In this document: positions 43,766 to 52,948 of the stretch, piece by piece | Numbering within the stretch: position 1 is the first letter of the stretch | Layout of the letters: each line of letters opens with the position of its first letter | Source of the DNA: Cesiribacteraceae bacterium YIM B00369 | Lineage (GTDB): Bacteria > Bacteroidota > Bacteroidia > Cytophagales > Cyclobacteriaceae | NCBI GenBank assembly: GCA_017948555.1 | Contig: JAFMYY010000026.1 | Span: 27,777-91,776 of the forward strand | DNA: 64,000 nucleotides | Reading direction: 5' to 3' | The notes under the pieces: generated by a model | What the model was told of the DNA's origin: nothing | Seen by the model: the letters and a program-made list of their open reading frames with translations, nothing else | Database searches by the model: none | Program-made: the position numbers and the translations under genes

Positions 43766-44230
43766 TTAATTGTTTCCGTTAAGAGGTTCTTCCTTTACAA
43801 AACCACCATTGCTGTCAAACTCCAGCCGGTAAGCCTTATTCTCACTCCTGATTTTGGTCTCGTAGCGGGTTCCTGTTTTTGTTTCGTAGCGGTAGCCTTC
43901 CTGAAAATTATATTGCTTGTAGGTTTCGCCTATATATTTTTTTGTGTTCTTTGGCAGGTCATTTTCCTTTAACGCTGTACGGCTCTTTACCCAGCGACCG
44001 TCCTTATCGAAATTACTCACTACCTCATTATTGCTTTTGCGTAGCGTTGCCTGGTAACCATCGCTTGTTTCCTGCCATTGCGTGGCTCCTGAATGGTCGG
44101 GGAATTTGGCGTTAAAATTGGCCTGCACCCTGTTAGGCGGGTTTACTGCGTTCCCGCCCTGCGCAAGGGAAAGACCGGGGGTGCTTATAAATAAAAATAA
44201 GCCTATTGAAAAAATCGGTAAATATCTCAT
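43766..44230 (-). CDS. PepSY-like secreted protein
   Basis: The 154-residue protein has a signal peptide (IFSIGLFLFISTPGLSLAQ) and two repeats of the PepSY-like/DUF2874 type (NRVQANFNAKFPDHSGATQW, then YKQYNFQEGYRYETKTGTRY). Such domains are periplasmic and thought to bind or inhibit other proteins. No partner is seen. The strong terminator of the WG-repeat gene lies just before its start, so it is transcribed on its own. Confidence 0.8.
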   Translation of the reverse strand: MRYLPIFSIGLFLFISTPGLSLAQGGNAVNPPNRVQANFNAKFPDHSGATQWQETSDGYQATLRKSNNEVVSNFDKDGRWVKSRTALKENDLPKNTKKYIGETYKQYNFQEGYRYETKTGTRYETKIRSENKAYRLEFDSNGGFVKEEPLNGNN

Positions 44231-44233
44231 GAT

Positions 44234-44273
44234 AAAAAAATCAGGTTTGCTTATTATTACTTATAAGCAAACC
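44234..44273 (-). terminator. Terminator after the WG-repeat gene
   Basis: GGTTTGCTTAT (44244-44254) and ATAAGCAAACC (44263-44273) pair perfectly over 11 bp. On the minus strand the stem is followed by seven T, a strong rho-independent terminator for the gene ending at 44306. It overlaps the upstream region of the PepSY-like gene. Confidence 0.88.
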
Positions 44274-44305
44274 GGTAGAAAAAGTTGCGGAAAAAACGGC
44301 TTTAT

Positions 44306-46954
44306 TTATTCGCAGATAACCCTGTACCAGTCATCGCGGGGGTAAACCTGTTTATAAATAACATCTCCTTTTCCATTTATATACATTACCACGAACATAT
44401 CAGCTTCTTTAATTTTCTTTTCGCAGTAGAAAAGCGGATTCCGGACCGTTCCCAGGTTTACCACCTCATCAAAGGTAGGGGCAATTATTTCGCCTTTTGT
44501 GCTGCTGTAAACGCCATAACCTGATTCTGTGGAAATACGGGCAAGAGTTTCCTGTGGCGATTGTTCAATAAATTTAAAATATTCAAAAGGTCCATATTCT
44601 GTTTGTCCTGTGCGGAGGTTTATCAGGTGCCATTCTTTATCTTTGAGGGCTAACACAACTGAATCGCTCCAGTACTGCAGGTCCTGATATTCAAAATTAA
44701 GAACCCGTTTGTTATTGATATCAATAATTCCCCAGCCCTTGTCTATGCTGGCCATCAGCAGGCTGTCGGAATAGGGGCGGAGGGCTGCTTTGTAGCGTGG
44801 TGGAATATGAATGTTTTTGTAGTGGTTGAAAATACCGAATTTAGATTTTTCCAGGGTCGCAAAATACCCGTCCTGGTAATTCCCTACTGCATCATATATT
44901 GGCTTTAATAAAATATTGCCGCTGCTGTCTGCAATAGCTGCTCCTTTAGCCGTTTTCAGCATGATTAACTGGTTATCGGGAGCAATAATCTCCTTATACC
45001 TGCCCTGTTCAATAAGTTTACCCTGCAGGTTGTAAATCTTCTTTGCGTTGCCATCTGTTACAAGCAGGTAAGCCTGATCTTTCACTTCCCTGCGGTTTAC
45101 GGGCCTGAGGAGCCGGTAGCTGTCTGTTCCGCTCAGGTCAACACTAACGGTGTCCCTGCTGAAGAAAAGCGCATTTGTTTGCTTACCCTTATGGACCACC
45201 ATCAGGCGGGAGTGGAGCAGCGTTAAGCTGTCATATACATCAAAGGTTGCTTTTTGGTGCCCCAGGTGGTACAGGCCCCAGAGGCTGTCGGTTTTATAAG
45301 CAATCCATGGCTCACGGATCCTGATGTCGCGGAAAGAGCTGTTCAGGAGATCATTTCCCTGTGTATCCAGTACTTTATACGGTTTATTGCTGCTGTCTTC
45401 CAAAAGCCAGCCTCCCTGGAAAGGCCGGATCTGCGCTTCGGCAGGGGGAATAAGCGTTTGTAAATTTCTATCCAGCACTGTTTTTCTTCCATCCGGCAGG
45501 TGCACAATCAGGTGGGCGGAATCTGCAAGATAGGCCTCCACATATTTAAACTCCGCAGGGGTGGAGTCGTTCATCTGAAGGTCCCTCACCAGTTTATCTG
45601 AACTGCTTACAGCCATTCTTTTGTCTTTAAAGAGCAGAACAAAATTTTCCAGCCTTGCCAGCGAATCATAAATGGGCTCTGCAAGCCATTGACCGTTGTG
45701 GGTTAATATTCCATGCTTGCCGTACTCTTTTACGTGCAGAAAGCTTTCGTTAAATAATTCGATTTTTTCATAAGCCGGAGGTAAAATTCTCCGGCCACTT
45801 TTCAGGTATAGTCCTTTCTGTCCGTTCTGCTGAATTCTTAAAAGTCCCCATCCAATATCGTCAATCTTTTCATAATCCTGCTCCAGTATAGTATGGCCGT
45901 TTTTTGCCACTACCACAGGCGTACTGCCTTTAATGGCTTCCACATAATCGGCTTCAATGGTTTCGCAGAGGTAGCCGGGGTGAACATCCATAAACTCAGG
46001 AGGAAGGATTGTCCGGCCGGCATCATTTATAAAATGCCATCTGCCCTCTTCTAAAACAGCAAGTATGGGCTGCTTTTCAAGTTCTGTTACCTGGTCCAGT
46101 GAATCGCGGAAAGGGATTCCGGGATATTCAGCCAGAAAATTACCGGGGGACCGGAGCTGTTTATGGAGGTGATAAAGCTGGTTAACAGCTTCCCTTGTAT
46201 AGCTGTTGTCAGGATATTTTTCTATAAACCGGGCATATTGAGCCGCTTTGTGGCGGGCTGTGCTTAAGAGGTAAATGTTTTTAAGCAGGCGGTTGCGGTA
46301 TGGAGTGTCGGGGTAAGTATCCAGAAAACGGGTATAGGAATCGAGCGTACCGGTTTGTGTATTTACAATAAAAAGCAGTTCCTCATACCGCTCGCGGGCT
46401 TCAGCTGCTTCAGCGGCCTCGGGGTAGGTAAGGAAAAATTTCTGATAAGCCTGGTAAGTGTTTTTTTCTTCCGCAGCCCTGAAGGCAAGGGCATTTCTTC
46501 TGCGGGTAGCCTCCGGCAACTGCCGGGCATAAGCATACTGGCTGATAAAATAATTGTATGCTTCAATGGAATGCTCATCTGTTGCTCTCCGGAATGCGGC
46601 GCTGTCGACCGCGGCAAGCTGTTGCCGCAGGGCAGAGGAGTCTGCTCCAATGCGTTGCAGGCGTTTGAGGTCTTTTTTATCAGCAGAATCCAGTTCTGCC
46701 AGAGCCCTTAAAATAAAGAACTGTGCCGAATCGATATGCTGGCGCCAGGCCGTGTCGAGGTAAAGTTCCGAATATAAAAAACGGGCAGCAGGGTTCAGGC
46801 TGTCTTTTGCCAGTGATTTGTTCAGCAGCCTTTCTGCTTTTTCATACCGCCCTTTTTCCAGGTTCTTTTGGGCACGCTTTTGTTTGCTTTGGAATACGCA
46901 GGAAGTAATAAAAAGAAGGCAGCTGAAAAACGCTATGGTTCTGAGAAATTTCAT
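44306..46954 (-). CDS. Large lipoprotein with TPR-like region and WG repeats
   Basis: From the ATG at 46954 the protein has 882 residues (an upstream start at 46996 adds 14). The lipoprotein signal is FLRTIAFFSCLLFITSC. Residues 25-270 are helical and TPR-like (EKGRYEKAERLLNKSLAKDS). The remainder holds WG repeats, for example GQKGLYLKSGRRILPPAYEK, EYGKHGILTHNGQWLAEPIY, SKFGIFNHYKNIHIPPRYK and DKGWGIIDINNKRVLNFEYQ. WG repeats form beta-structured surface domains of unknown ligand. It is probably anchored to a membrane facing the periplasm or exterior. Confidence 0.88.
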   Translation of the reverse strand: MKFLRTIAFFSCLLFITSCVFQSKQKRAQKNLEKGRYEKAERLLNKSLAKDSLNPAARFLYSELYLDTAWRQHIDSAQFFILRALAELDSADKKDLKRLQRIGADSSALRQQLAAVDSAAFRRATDEHSIEAYNYFISQYAYARQLPEATRRRNALAFRAAEEKNTYQAYQKFFLTYPEAAEAAEARERYEELLFIVNTQTGTLDSYTRFLDTYPDTPYRNRLLKNIYLLSTARHKAAQYARFIEKYPDNSYTREAVNQLYHLHKQLRSPGNFLAEYPGIPFRDSLDQVTELEKQPILAVLEEGRWHFINDAGRTILPPEFMDVHPGYLCETIEADYVEAIKGSTPVVVAKNGHTILEQDYEKIDDIGWGLLRIQQNGQKGLYLKSGRRILPPAYEKIELFNESFLHVKEYGKHGILTHNGQWLAEPIYDSLARLENFVLLFKDKRMAVSSSDKLVRDLQMNDSTPAEFKYVEAYLADSAHLIVHLPDGRKTVLDRNLQTLIPPAEAQIRPFQGGWLLEDSSNKPYKVLDTQGNDLLNSSFRDIRIREPWIAYKTDSLWGLYHLGHQKATFDVYDSLTLLHSRLMVVHKGKQTNALFFSRDTVSVDLSGTDSYRLLRPVNRREVKDQAYLLVTDGNAKKIYNLQGKLIEQGRYKEIIAPDNQLIMLKTAKGAAIADSSGNILLKPIYDAVGNYQDGYFATLEKSKFGIFNHYKNIHIPPRYKAALRPYSDSLLMASIDKGWGIIDINNKRVLNFEYQDLQYWSDSVVLALKDKEWHLINLRTGQTEYGPFEYFKFIEQSPQETLARISTESGYGVYSSTKGEIIAPTFDEVVNLGTVRNPLFYCEKKIKEADMFVVMYINGKGDVIYKQVYPRDDWYRVICE

Positions 46955-47081
46955 TTTCTTCCGTAAGGTATTATGGATCAGGATGGGAAACGACAAATAT
47001 TATTCCAAATGTAAATTTAACTCCAAAAATGCAGAAAGACTGGCAAAATAAATACTTATTTACTAACATTGCACTCACAAT

Positions 47082-47155
47082 CGGGGTGTAGCGCAGCCTG
47101 GTAGCGTACTAGCATGGGGTGCTAGGGGTCGGAAGTTCGAATCTTCTCACCCCGA
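47082..47155 (+). tRNA. tRNA-Pro (anticodon GGG)
   Basis: The 74-nt sequence folds as a cloverleaf. The acceptor is CGGGGTG with CACCCCG, the anticodon stem is CTAGC/GCTAG with a 7-nt loop ATGGGGT (anticodon GGG), and the T-arm is GGAAG-TTCGAAT-CTTCT. The discriminator is A and CCA is not encoded. A tyrosine recombinase relic begins about 260 bp downstream, as in islands that integrate at tRNA 3' ends. Confidence 0.95.
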
Positions 47156-47177
47156 CTTTTCCGAAAACAAAAGTCGG
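47152..47177. other. Hairpin overlapping the tRNA 3' end
   Basis: CCGACTTTT (47152-47160) and AAAAGTCGG (47169-47177) form a 9-bp perfect stem that begins inside the last acceptor bases. It could be a 3'-processing signal or part of an attachment site. No second copy of the tRNA end was found in the window. Confidence 0.45.
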
Positions 47178-47180
47178 TAA

Positions 47181-47214
47181 AACCTTCTAAATTTTATGTT
47201 TAGGAGGTTTTTTT
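47181..47214 (+). terminator. Terminator after tRNA-Pro
   Basis: AACCTTCTAAA and TTTAGGAGGTT form an 11-bp stem (one mismatch) followed by a run of T. It lies 26 bp after the tRNA. Confidence 0.75.
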
Positions 47215-47417
47215 CTTTTTAAGACCTCCAAATCATTCAATTATTTTCAATCTGCAGGTGAGTTTTCAGGTGAGTCTTTTTTATCTTGCAAAAGGCTCAT
47301 CTAACATCATGTATATTGCTGAATGCCAGTAATTTGTGTTGATTTTATTTGAGTCGTTTTGTATGCGGAACTGGTGATATTTTACTTATTAAATTGAGTC
47401 ATTTAAAACCAAATTCT

Positions 47418-48536
47418 ATGGAAAAAAGAGGCACGTATAGCACTGCATTTTTACTAAGAGCGGCCAAAAGGAACAAGAATGCATACCTTAAACAGGTAGA
47501 GTCAGAGGTTTTCAATCATTACTGGGAAATGCTTGCAACCCGCAAAACAATTTCAGCTGAAGGGCTTAAAAATGCTTATCTGGGAGTTGAGAAAAAAGGG
47601 TATTCCCTTAAAGAACTCATTGAATACCATAATGAGGAAATGAAACATGAGTTGGCCCCGGGGACGCAAAAAAACTATTTTACTATCCAAAAAATTGTTC
47701 ATGAATTTCTTCAGGTGAAGAAAAAGACCTCAGATGTGTACCCTGCGGAGTTGAATTACAAATTTATCAAAGACTATGAAAGGTTTCTAAAGGAGCGAAA
47801 ACGCAAAGATCATCAGAAACCATGTGGGCAAAACGGCGCTATGAAACATATCGAACGTCTGCGCAAAATGATTAACCTGGCAATAAAGGAGAAGTGGATA
47901 CCGAATGATCCTTTCCAGAAGTTTAAAGCCAGGTTTATAAAAAATGAGAGGGGATACCTGACGCTGGAGGAGCTGAAGCAGATTGAAGGGAAAAAATTTT
48001 CAATAAAGCGGTTAGCGCTGGTCCGGGATTTGTTTGTTTTTAGTTGCTATACAGGCTTGTCGTATATAGAGGTAAAGGAATTGACACCTGAGCATTTAGT
48101 GAAAGGGATGGATGGCGAACTGTAGATTCAGGGAAAACGGAGAAAGTCCGGGGAATTTTATAAAGTACCGCTTTTACCTAAAGCGCTGGAAATTATTGAA
48201 CAGTATAGGGGAGACGTTCGGGCAGAAGCAAATGAAAGACTTTTTCCTGTCCTGAATAATCAAAAGCTCAATTCTTATCTGAAAGAGGTTGCATATTTGT
48301 GTGGAATTAGCAAAAACCTTACTTTCCATTTAGCCCGCAACACTTTTGCAACTTCGCTTACCCTGGCTAATGGGGTGCCGATTGAAAGTGTGAGTAAGAT
48401 GCCGGGGCATATTGATATAAGGACCACGCAGATTTATGCCAAAGTGGCGGAGGAAAAGTTAAGTGAAGATATTGCTAAATTGTTTTGCTGTGGTTTTCTT
48501 CTCAAGATCCCACGGTTTTTCAGTAAAGGCGATTAA
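47418..48536 (+). pseudogene. Tyrosine recombinase pseudogene (IntDOT-like), amber codon and truncated N-terminus
   Basis: The reading frame continues across an in-frame TAG at 48123-48125, in a position where relatives have Trp (GEL-stop-IQGKRRKSG). Before it, residues resemble the core-binding domain (SAEGLKNAYLGV, LAPGTQKNYFTIQKIVHEFL). The catalytic domain has CYTGLSYIEVKEL with Ser in place of the first Arg, as in IntDOT; HLARNTFATSL with the HxxR motif; and PGHIDIRTTQIYAKV with the final His and Tyr. The arm-binding N-terminal domain is missing. The gene is therefore probably inactive. It marks an old integration event next to tRNA-Pro. Confidence 0.85.
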
Positions 48537-48622
48537 TCTTTGAAATAGAGCTAAATTTTGTTATGTTGGAAAGAAAAAGCATAGCGGCCATAAAACGCAC
48601 CACAATTTATAATTTATTACGC

Positions 48623-48991
48623 ATGACATACCTAAAGATCGTTCTGTTTTTTGCAGCAGTATTTTGGACTGTTGAAGGTAGTGCTCAATCAATGGCAGAT
48701 AATGCCGGCTCAAAAAATTCGTTCATGGTGAAGATTGACTCACTTGAAATTGACATCTATAATAATTACGAGTCAGACATACCTCCTGTTAATCTTAATA
48801 ACCTCCGGGAACCTACTCTCTTCATCCTGAATGATAAGGAGTTAAAAATATCAAAATTTTCAGAATTAATGGTTGATAAAGAAAAGATTGAATCTGTAAC
48901 TATTATTCAAGACCCTGTAGAGATAAAAAGGTTAGGGTATGAAAGATTTAATTCAATCGTGAAAGTCAGGACAGAAAAGGAATCTTATTAA
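48623..48991 (+). CDS. Secreted orphan protein with plug-like C-terminus
   Basis: From the ATG at 48623 the product has 122 residues and a signal peptide (LKIVLFFAAVFWTVEGSAQ). An upstream start at 48563 would add 20 residues ahead of this signal. The C-terminal part (EPTLFILNDKELKISKFSEL, then KIESVTIIQDPVEIKRLGYE) resembles the plug domain of TonB-dependent receptors, including a final VKVRTEKES. It could be a shortened receptor plug or a related periplasmic domain. No receptor gene is near. Its family is uncertain. Confidence 0.6.
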   Translation: MTYLKIVLFFAAVFWTVEGSAQSMADNAGSKNSFMVKIDSLEIDIYNNYESDIPPVNLNNLREPTLFILNDKELKISKFSELMVDKEKIESVTIIQDPVEIKRLGYERFNSIVKVRTEKESY

Positions 48992-49016
48992 TAAGGAATC
49001 AAAAGAAACTGACGGG

Positions 49017-49054
49017 AATCGTATGGCAACCGATGAGCTTGTAAGCTTACCGGT
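49017..49054. repeat. Repeat copy A, with internal palindrome
   Basis: The core CCGATGAGCTTGTAAGCTTA plus CCGGT recurs at 63976-64000 with only three C/T changes, and flanking AATCGT matches too. The core is nearly self-complementary (AGCTT-GT-AAGCT within CCG...CGG). It lies just after the orphan secreted gene, while copy B lies just after the last gene of the window. It may be a recombination site or the end of an insertion sequence. No transposase is adjacent. Confidence 0.5.
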
Positions 49055-49157
49055 GCACCTCACTATCTTGTCCTGAAATAGGTTTGTACTTATATATTAA
49101 TTTATCACAGGGCAACACTCACTTTTTAAATCTCAAGAAACCAACGTGCCTGTTGTA

Positions 49158-49388
49158 CTAGCTATTTATCCTTTCCTGGTATTGTTTGGGAGTGACATTA
49201 TACTCTGCTTTAAAACATTTGGAAAAATACGACAGGTTTGTAAAGCCAACACGATACATCACTTCTGTAATATTACCTTCTTTATTTTGTAGTAGTTGAG
49301 AGGCTTTTTTAAGACGGTATTTTTGGATGATTTCTTTTGCTGAATGGTCTGTAGTGGTCTTAAGCCTCTGGTAAAATCGATGACTGAA
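49158..49388 (-). pseudogene. AraC-type DNA-binding domain remnant
   Basis: Minus-strand translation gives FYQRLKTTTDHSAKEIIQ, KYRLKKASQLLQNKEGNITE and VMYRVGFTNLSYFSKCFK, followed by EYNVTPKQYQ and a stop. This is the C-terminal two-helix-turn-helix domain of AraC proteins, with the SYFSKCFKAEYNVTPKQY signature. The upstream part is in another frame (EMSIALLLNS), showing a frameshift, and nothing further upstream is recognisable. In Bacteroidota such domains end hybrid two-component regulators of polysaccharide loci, so it may be the lost regulator of the neighbouring cluster. Absent from simple gene calls. Confidence 0.75.
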
Positions 49389-49774
49389 TTAAGGAGCAAG
49401 GCTATTGACATTTCTTGTACAAATCTGGCAGCTGGAATTTACCTCATACCAATAAAAGTGGGTAAAGAGGCTTATAGTAAGAAATTTCACATTGTTAAGT
49501 GAAGTTCTTATAAAGCAGACTTCCGGCTGGCAGGTGCAATTTCTACTGAAGCTTCCTTCCGTTTTATTTAGTGCAATCGTTTTCTTTGAAGGATTTTCCG
49601 GTTAATATGGTTCGTGAAATGCCTTTTTTGTATCATGCCTGAAGGAATTCAAAATTTAAATTTGAAGGAATTAAAAGAAAAAATTACAGATTGAAGTAAT
49701 CTCCTTCAGGAAGAAATTTATAGAAAAGGATTATAAAGACTTGCCGGTATATATAACATAAAGATCGCAGACTA
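49389..49774. other. 386-bp region before the glycoside hydrolase cluster
   Basis: No intact gene is seen. The left part holds frameshifted remains of the AraC-type regulator. TAAATTTG at 49657-49664 fits the Bacteroidota -7 consensus and lies 110 bp before the first cluster gene, so it may be the cluster promoter; the -33 element is unclear. Confidence 0.4.
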
Positions 49775-50671
49775 ATGAAAAAAATATATGCTCTTCTGTT
49801 CATTGTAGTTCTATCCGGATATGGCTTAGTATATCCAACATTAGCTCAGGAAATACCTTCAAGAATTATCGAGAAAGGGGGGACGGGGCGGTACAGCGCA
49901 ATTATGCAGGCAGATCCGTCCTTACCAACGCACACCATCTTCCGTCCACAGGACCTTAGTTCTTTTGGTGAAAAGAACAGACTTCCTGTAATTGCCTGGG
50001 GAAATGGGGCCTGCGCTAATTCTCCTTGGGAGCATGTGAATTTTTTGAATGAGGTGGCCTCACATGGTTTCCTGGTTATTGCTATTGGTCCTATGCCAAA
50101 AGAAGGTGAAAAAGGCAAAGACAAATCGGAACCCTCGCAATTGATAGATGCTATTAACTGGGCTGTTGCGGCTAACAGCGATGAGCAAAGCCCCTACTAC
50201 AGAAAAATTGATGTAACAAAGATTGCAGTGAGCGGTATGTCATGTGGAGGCTTACAAACTATTGCGGTTGCTGATGATCCCCGAATCACTACAACTGTCG
50301 TATGCAACAGCGGGGTTTTGCCTGATCCCGGCGATGGTATGCCCGGGATGCCACAGCTCACTAAGGATCAGTTGAAAAAGCTGCATACCCCAACCCTGTA
50401 TCTGTTAGGTGGAGAATCCGATATTGCTTATAATAATGGCATGGATGATTTCCGGCGGATTAACCATGTGCCGGTTTTTGTGGGAAACATGGACGTTGGC
50501 CATGCCGGTACCTACAGTAAGCCCTATGGGGGCGAATTTGCCAGAGTAGCCACTGCCTGGTATAAGTGGCAGTTAAAAAGCGACAGCGAAGCTGCAAAAT
50601 TATTTAAGGGTAACCCCTGTGGACTTTCACAATCAACAGCCTGGACCGTGGAGAAGAAAAATATGCCCTGA
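49775..50671 (+). CDS. Secreted alpha/beta-hydrolase (esterase-like)
   Basis: The 298-residue protein has a signal peptide (ALLFIVVLSGYGLVYPTLAQ). The hydrolase core has the nucleophile Ser156 in VSGMSCGG (GxSxG), a likely acid in LLGGESDIAYNNG and the His in VGHAGTYSKPYGGEFA. The early motif PVIAWGNGACANSPW is an oxyanion-side loop as in chlorophyllase- or cutinase-like families. In this cluster it may remove acetyl or other ester groups from pectic side chains. The substrate is inferred from context only. Confidence 0.8.
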   Translation: MKKIYALLFIVVLSGYGLVYPTLAQEIPSRIIEKGGTGRYSAIMQADPSLPTHTIFRPQDLSSFGEKNRLPVIAWGNGACANSPWEHVNFLNEVASHGFLVIAIGPMPKEGEKGKDKSEPSQLIDAINWAVAANSDEQSPYYRKIDVTKIAVSGMSCGGLQTIAVADDPRITTTVVCNSGVLPDPGDGMPGMPQLTKDQLKKLHTPTLYLLGGESDIAYNNGMDDFRRINHVPVFVGNMDVGHAGTYSKPYGGEFARVATAWYKWQLKSDSEAAKLFKGNPCGLSQSTAWTVEKKNMP

Positions 50672-50765
50672 CCATTATGGATCAGCTAAGCTGTAACTGT
50701 ATAAATATGATTTGTTTGGAATAAAACCTATGATCATATTCTTATTCAACTAATAATACAAAACA

Positions 50766-52787
50766 ATGAATTTAAATCACCACAGGGTACTGAACCTTTT
50801 ACTGTTAGTTGTTCTTGGTTTTTCATATAGTAGCTGTAAGCAAAGTGAGCCCCCTCATAGTATAGGTGCAGATATTTCATTTATCCCTCAAATGGAGGCT
50901 CGCGGGATTTCTTTTTATGATGGGAACGGCGGGGAAAAAGACATCTTCGAAATCTTGTCCGATCATCATTTTGATAATATCCGCTTGCGGATTTTTGTTG
51001 ATCCGAAGGCTCCTGATGGTTATTCTGAAGAAGGTTTTTGCGATTTGGAAAACACTCTGGCGATGGCCAAACGCATTAAAGCCGCAGGCATGAAATTTAC
51101 TTTGGATTTTCATTACAGCGATACATGGGCAGATCCTGACAAACAGTTTAAGCCATCGGCATGGGAGGGCCTGACAGGCCAGGCACTGGAAGGAAAACTA
51201 TATGAATACACTAAAGAAGTTCTTTCAACATTAAAGGCGGAAAATGTTGCGCCCGATATTGTGCAGGTTGGAAATGAAATCAGCCATGGAATGGTATGGC
51301 CGGATGGAAAAGTAATGGACTATGCCACAGAGGAAGATTGGAAAGCCCTGATGGGATTGTATAAGGCAGGACAAAAAGCAGTAAGAGAGGTATTGCCGGA
51401 AAGTAAGCTCATGGTTCACCTTGCTCTGGGAGGGCAAAATAATTTAAGCCGTGAGTTCCTTGATAAGATGAACCGGTACGGTGCTGAGTTTGATATGATA
51501 GGGTTATCCTATTATGAAAAGTGGCACGGTACGTATGATGACCTTAAATATAACTTATATGATCTGGCGGATAAATATAAAAAGCCACTTGTGGTATGTG
51601 AATATGAAGCCCGCCCTGACAACACCAGGCGCATCAATGATATAGTCCGGTCGATTCCCAATAATTTAGGCTATGGAACGATGGCATGGGAGCCGGCCAG
51701 GTCGATGTTTGATAAGGAAGGCAAGCCATCAAAAGAACTCTTTGCTGTCTATAATGAAATTCATGATCATTATTCAGATCCTGATAAACAGCCCGAAGCC
51801 GACCCTCCATATACCAGGACTGTTGAGATCGAAAAACCAATTATTGGTGCCGATATTTCTTTTGTGCCTCAGACAGAGGCACGGGGTACTACTTTCTCGG
51901 ATAATGGGGAGGAAAAAGATGTAGTGGAAATATTGAAAGATCACAGGTTTAACTGGATAAGGCTTCGCTTGTTTGTGGATCCTACTGCTGAAAACGGTTA
52001 TTCGAAAGAAGGATATTGCGGGTTGGAACCTACTATTGAAATGGCCCGGCGGGTCAAAGCCGCCGGAATGAATTTTCTGCTCGACTTTCATTACAGCGAT
52101 ACATGGGCAGATCCGGGCAAGCAATTTATGCCGGCATCCTGGGAAGGCCTGGAAGGCTCCGCTCTTGAAGGAAGGATATATAGTTATACGAATGAAGTAA
52201 TACACCGCTTTATAGAGGAAGGCCTTGAACCTGAAATGGTTCAGGTGGGCAACGAAATTCATAATGGAATCCTATGGCCCGAAGGAAAAATACAAGGCGA
52301 TTCAGCAGAGTCTTTTAGTGTCCTGTTACGCTGTGCCAGTGCAGGGGTACGTGCGGCAGATCCAAACATTAAAATTATGGTTCATATTGCAGAAGGTGGC
52401 GATAATGAGCATTCAGTAAAGTTTTATGATAAAATTATAAGCCGGGATGTCATTTTCGACATTATTGGTCAATCGTATTATCCTGAGTATCATGGTACTC
52501 TTGAGGACCTTGAAACCAACCTCACCGACCTGGCGAAGCGCTATAATAAACCCATTGTGGTGGTGGAATACCAAAAACATAAAAGGGAAGTAAATGAGAT
52601 TGTTAAAAACCTGCCTGATGGACTGGGAATGGGTACCTTTATTTGGGAAGCCACATCACCGCGCTGGGGAAACCTCTTCGATGGGGACGGGGCAGCGAAT
52701 GAAAACATAGAAATTTATCCGGAATTCTATGCAAACTATCACAAAGCAAATAGTATAAAGGCGCAATCTCCAACAGCTGTAAAATGA
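50766..52787 (+). CDS. Lipoprotein with two tandem GH53 endo-beta-1,4-galactanase domains
   Basis: The 673-residue protein has a lipoprotein signal (LLLVVLGFSYSSC) and two complete GH53 domains, at about residues 32-345 and 360-665. Both start IGADISF-(I/V)-PQ-x-EARG and share LDFHYSDTWADP. Both keep the catalytic pair: acid/base Glu171 and nucleophile Glu279 in domain 1, Glu497 and Glu601 in domain 2, in QVGNEI and in VVCEY or VVVEY. GH53 enzymes cut beta-1,4-galactan of type I arabinogalactan. Usually one domain occurs per protein, so the duplication is unusual. It is probably exposed at the outer surface. Confidence 0.92.
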   Translation: MNLNHHRVLNLLLLVVLGFSYSSCKQSEPPHSIGADISFIPQMEARGISFYDGNGGEKDIFEILSDHHFDNIRLRIFVDPKAPDGYSEEGFCDLENTLAMAKRIKAAGMKFTLDFHYSDTWADPDKQFKPSAWEGLTGQALEGKLYEYTKEVLSTLKAENVAPDIVQVGNEISHGMVWPDGKVMDYATEEDWKALMGLYKAGQKAVREVLPESKLMVHLALGGQNNLSREFLDKMNRYGAEFDMIGLSYYEKWHGTYDDLKYNLYDLADKYKKPLVVCEYEARPDNTRRINDIVRSIPNNLGYGTMAWEPARSMFDKEGKPSKELFAVYNEIHDHYSDPDKQPEADPPYTRTVEIEKPIIGADISFVPQTEARGTTFSDNGEEKDVVEILKDHRFNWIRLRLFVDPTAENGYSKEGYCGLEPTIEMARRVKAAGMNFLLDFHYSDTWADPGKQFMPASWEGLEGSALEGRIYSYTNEVIHRFIEEGLEPEMVQVGNEIHNGILWPEGKIQGDSAESFSVLLRCASAGVRAADPNIKIMVHIAEGGDNEHSVKFYDKIISRDVIFDIIGQSYYPEYHGTLEDLETNLTDLAKRYNKPIVVVEYQKHKREVNEIVKNLPDGLGMGTFIWEATSPRWGNLFDGDGAANENIEIYPEFYANYHKANSIKAQSPTAVK

Positions 52788-52948
52788 GAAAATATATTTT
52801 TACATTAAAGAAAGAAAAGCATTTAATGGATTGTGCATGGCAATAATCCAGGCTAAAGAAGCCGGAAAATTAAAATTGAGGCTCTGTCTGACGGATTGAC
52901 CACTGCTTCCTTAAACCTTAAAGCGACTAAATAAAATTTTTATCAGGT

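Noticed and set aside
47349..47417. Start of the integrase relic at 47349
   Set aside because: The first 23 residues give no arm-domain similarity. The frame becomes family-like after the ATG at 47418, which I use as the start.
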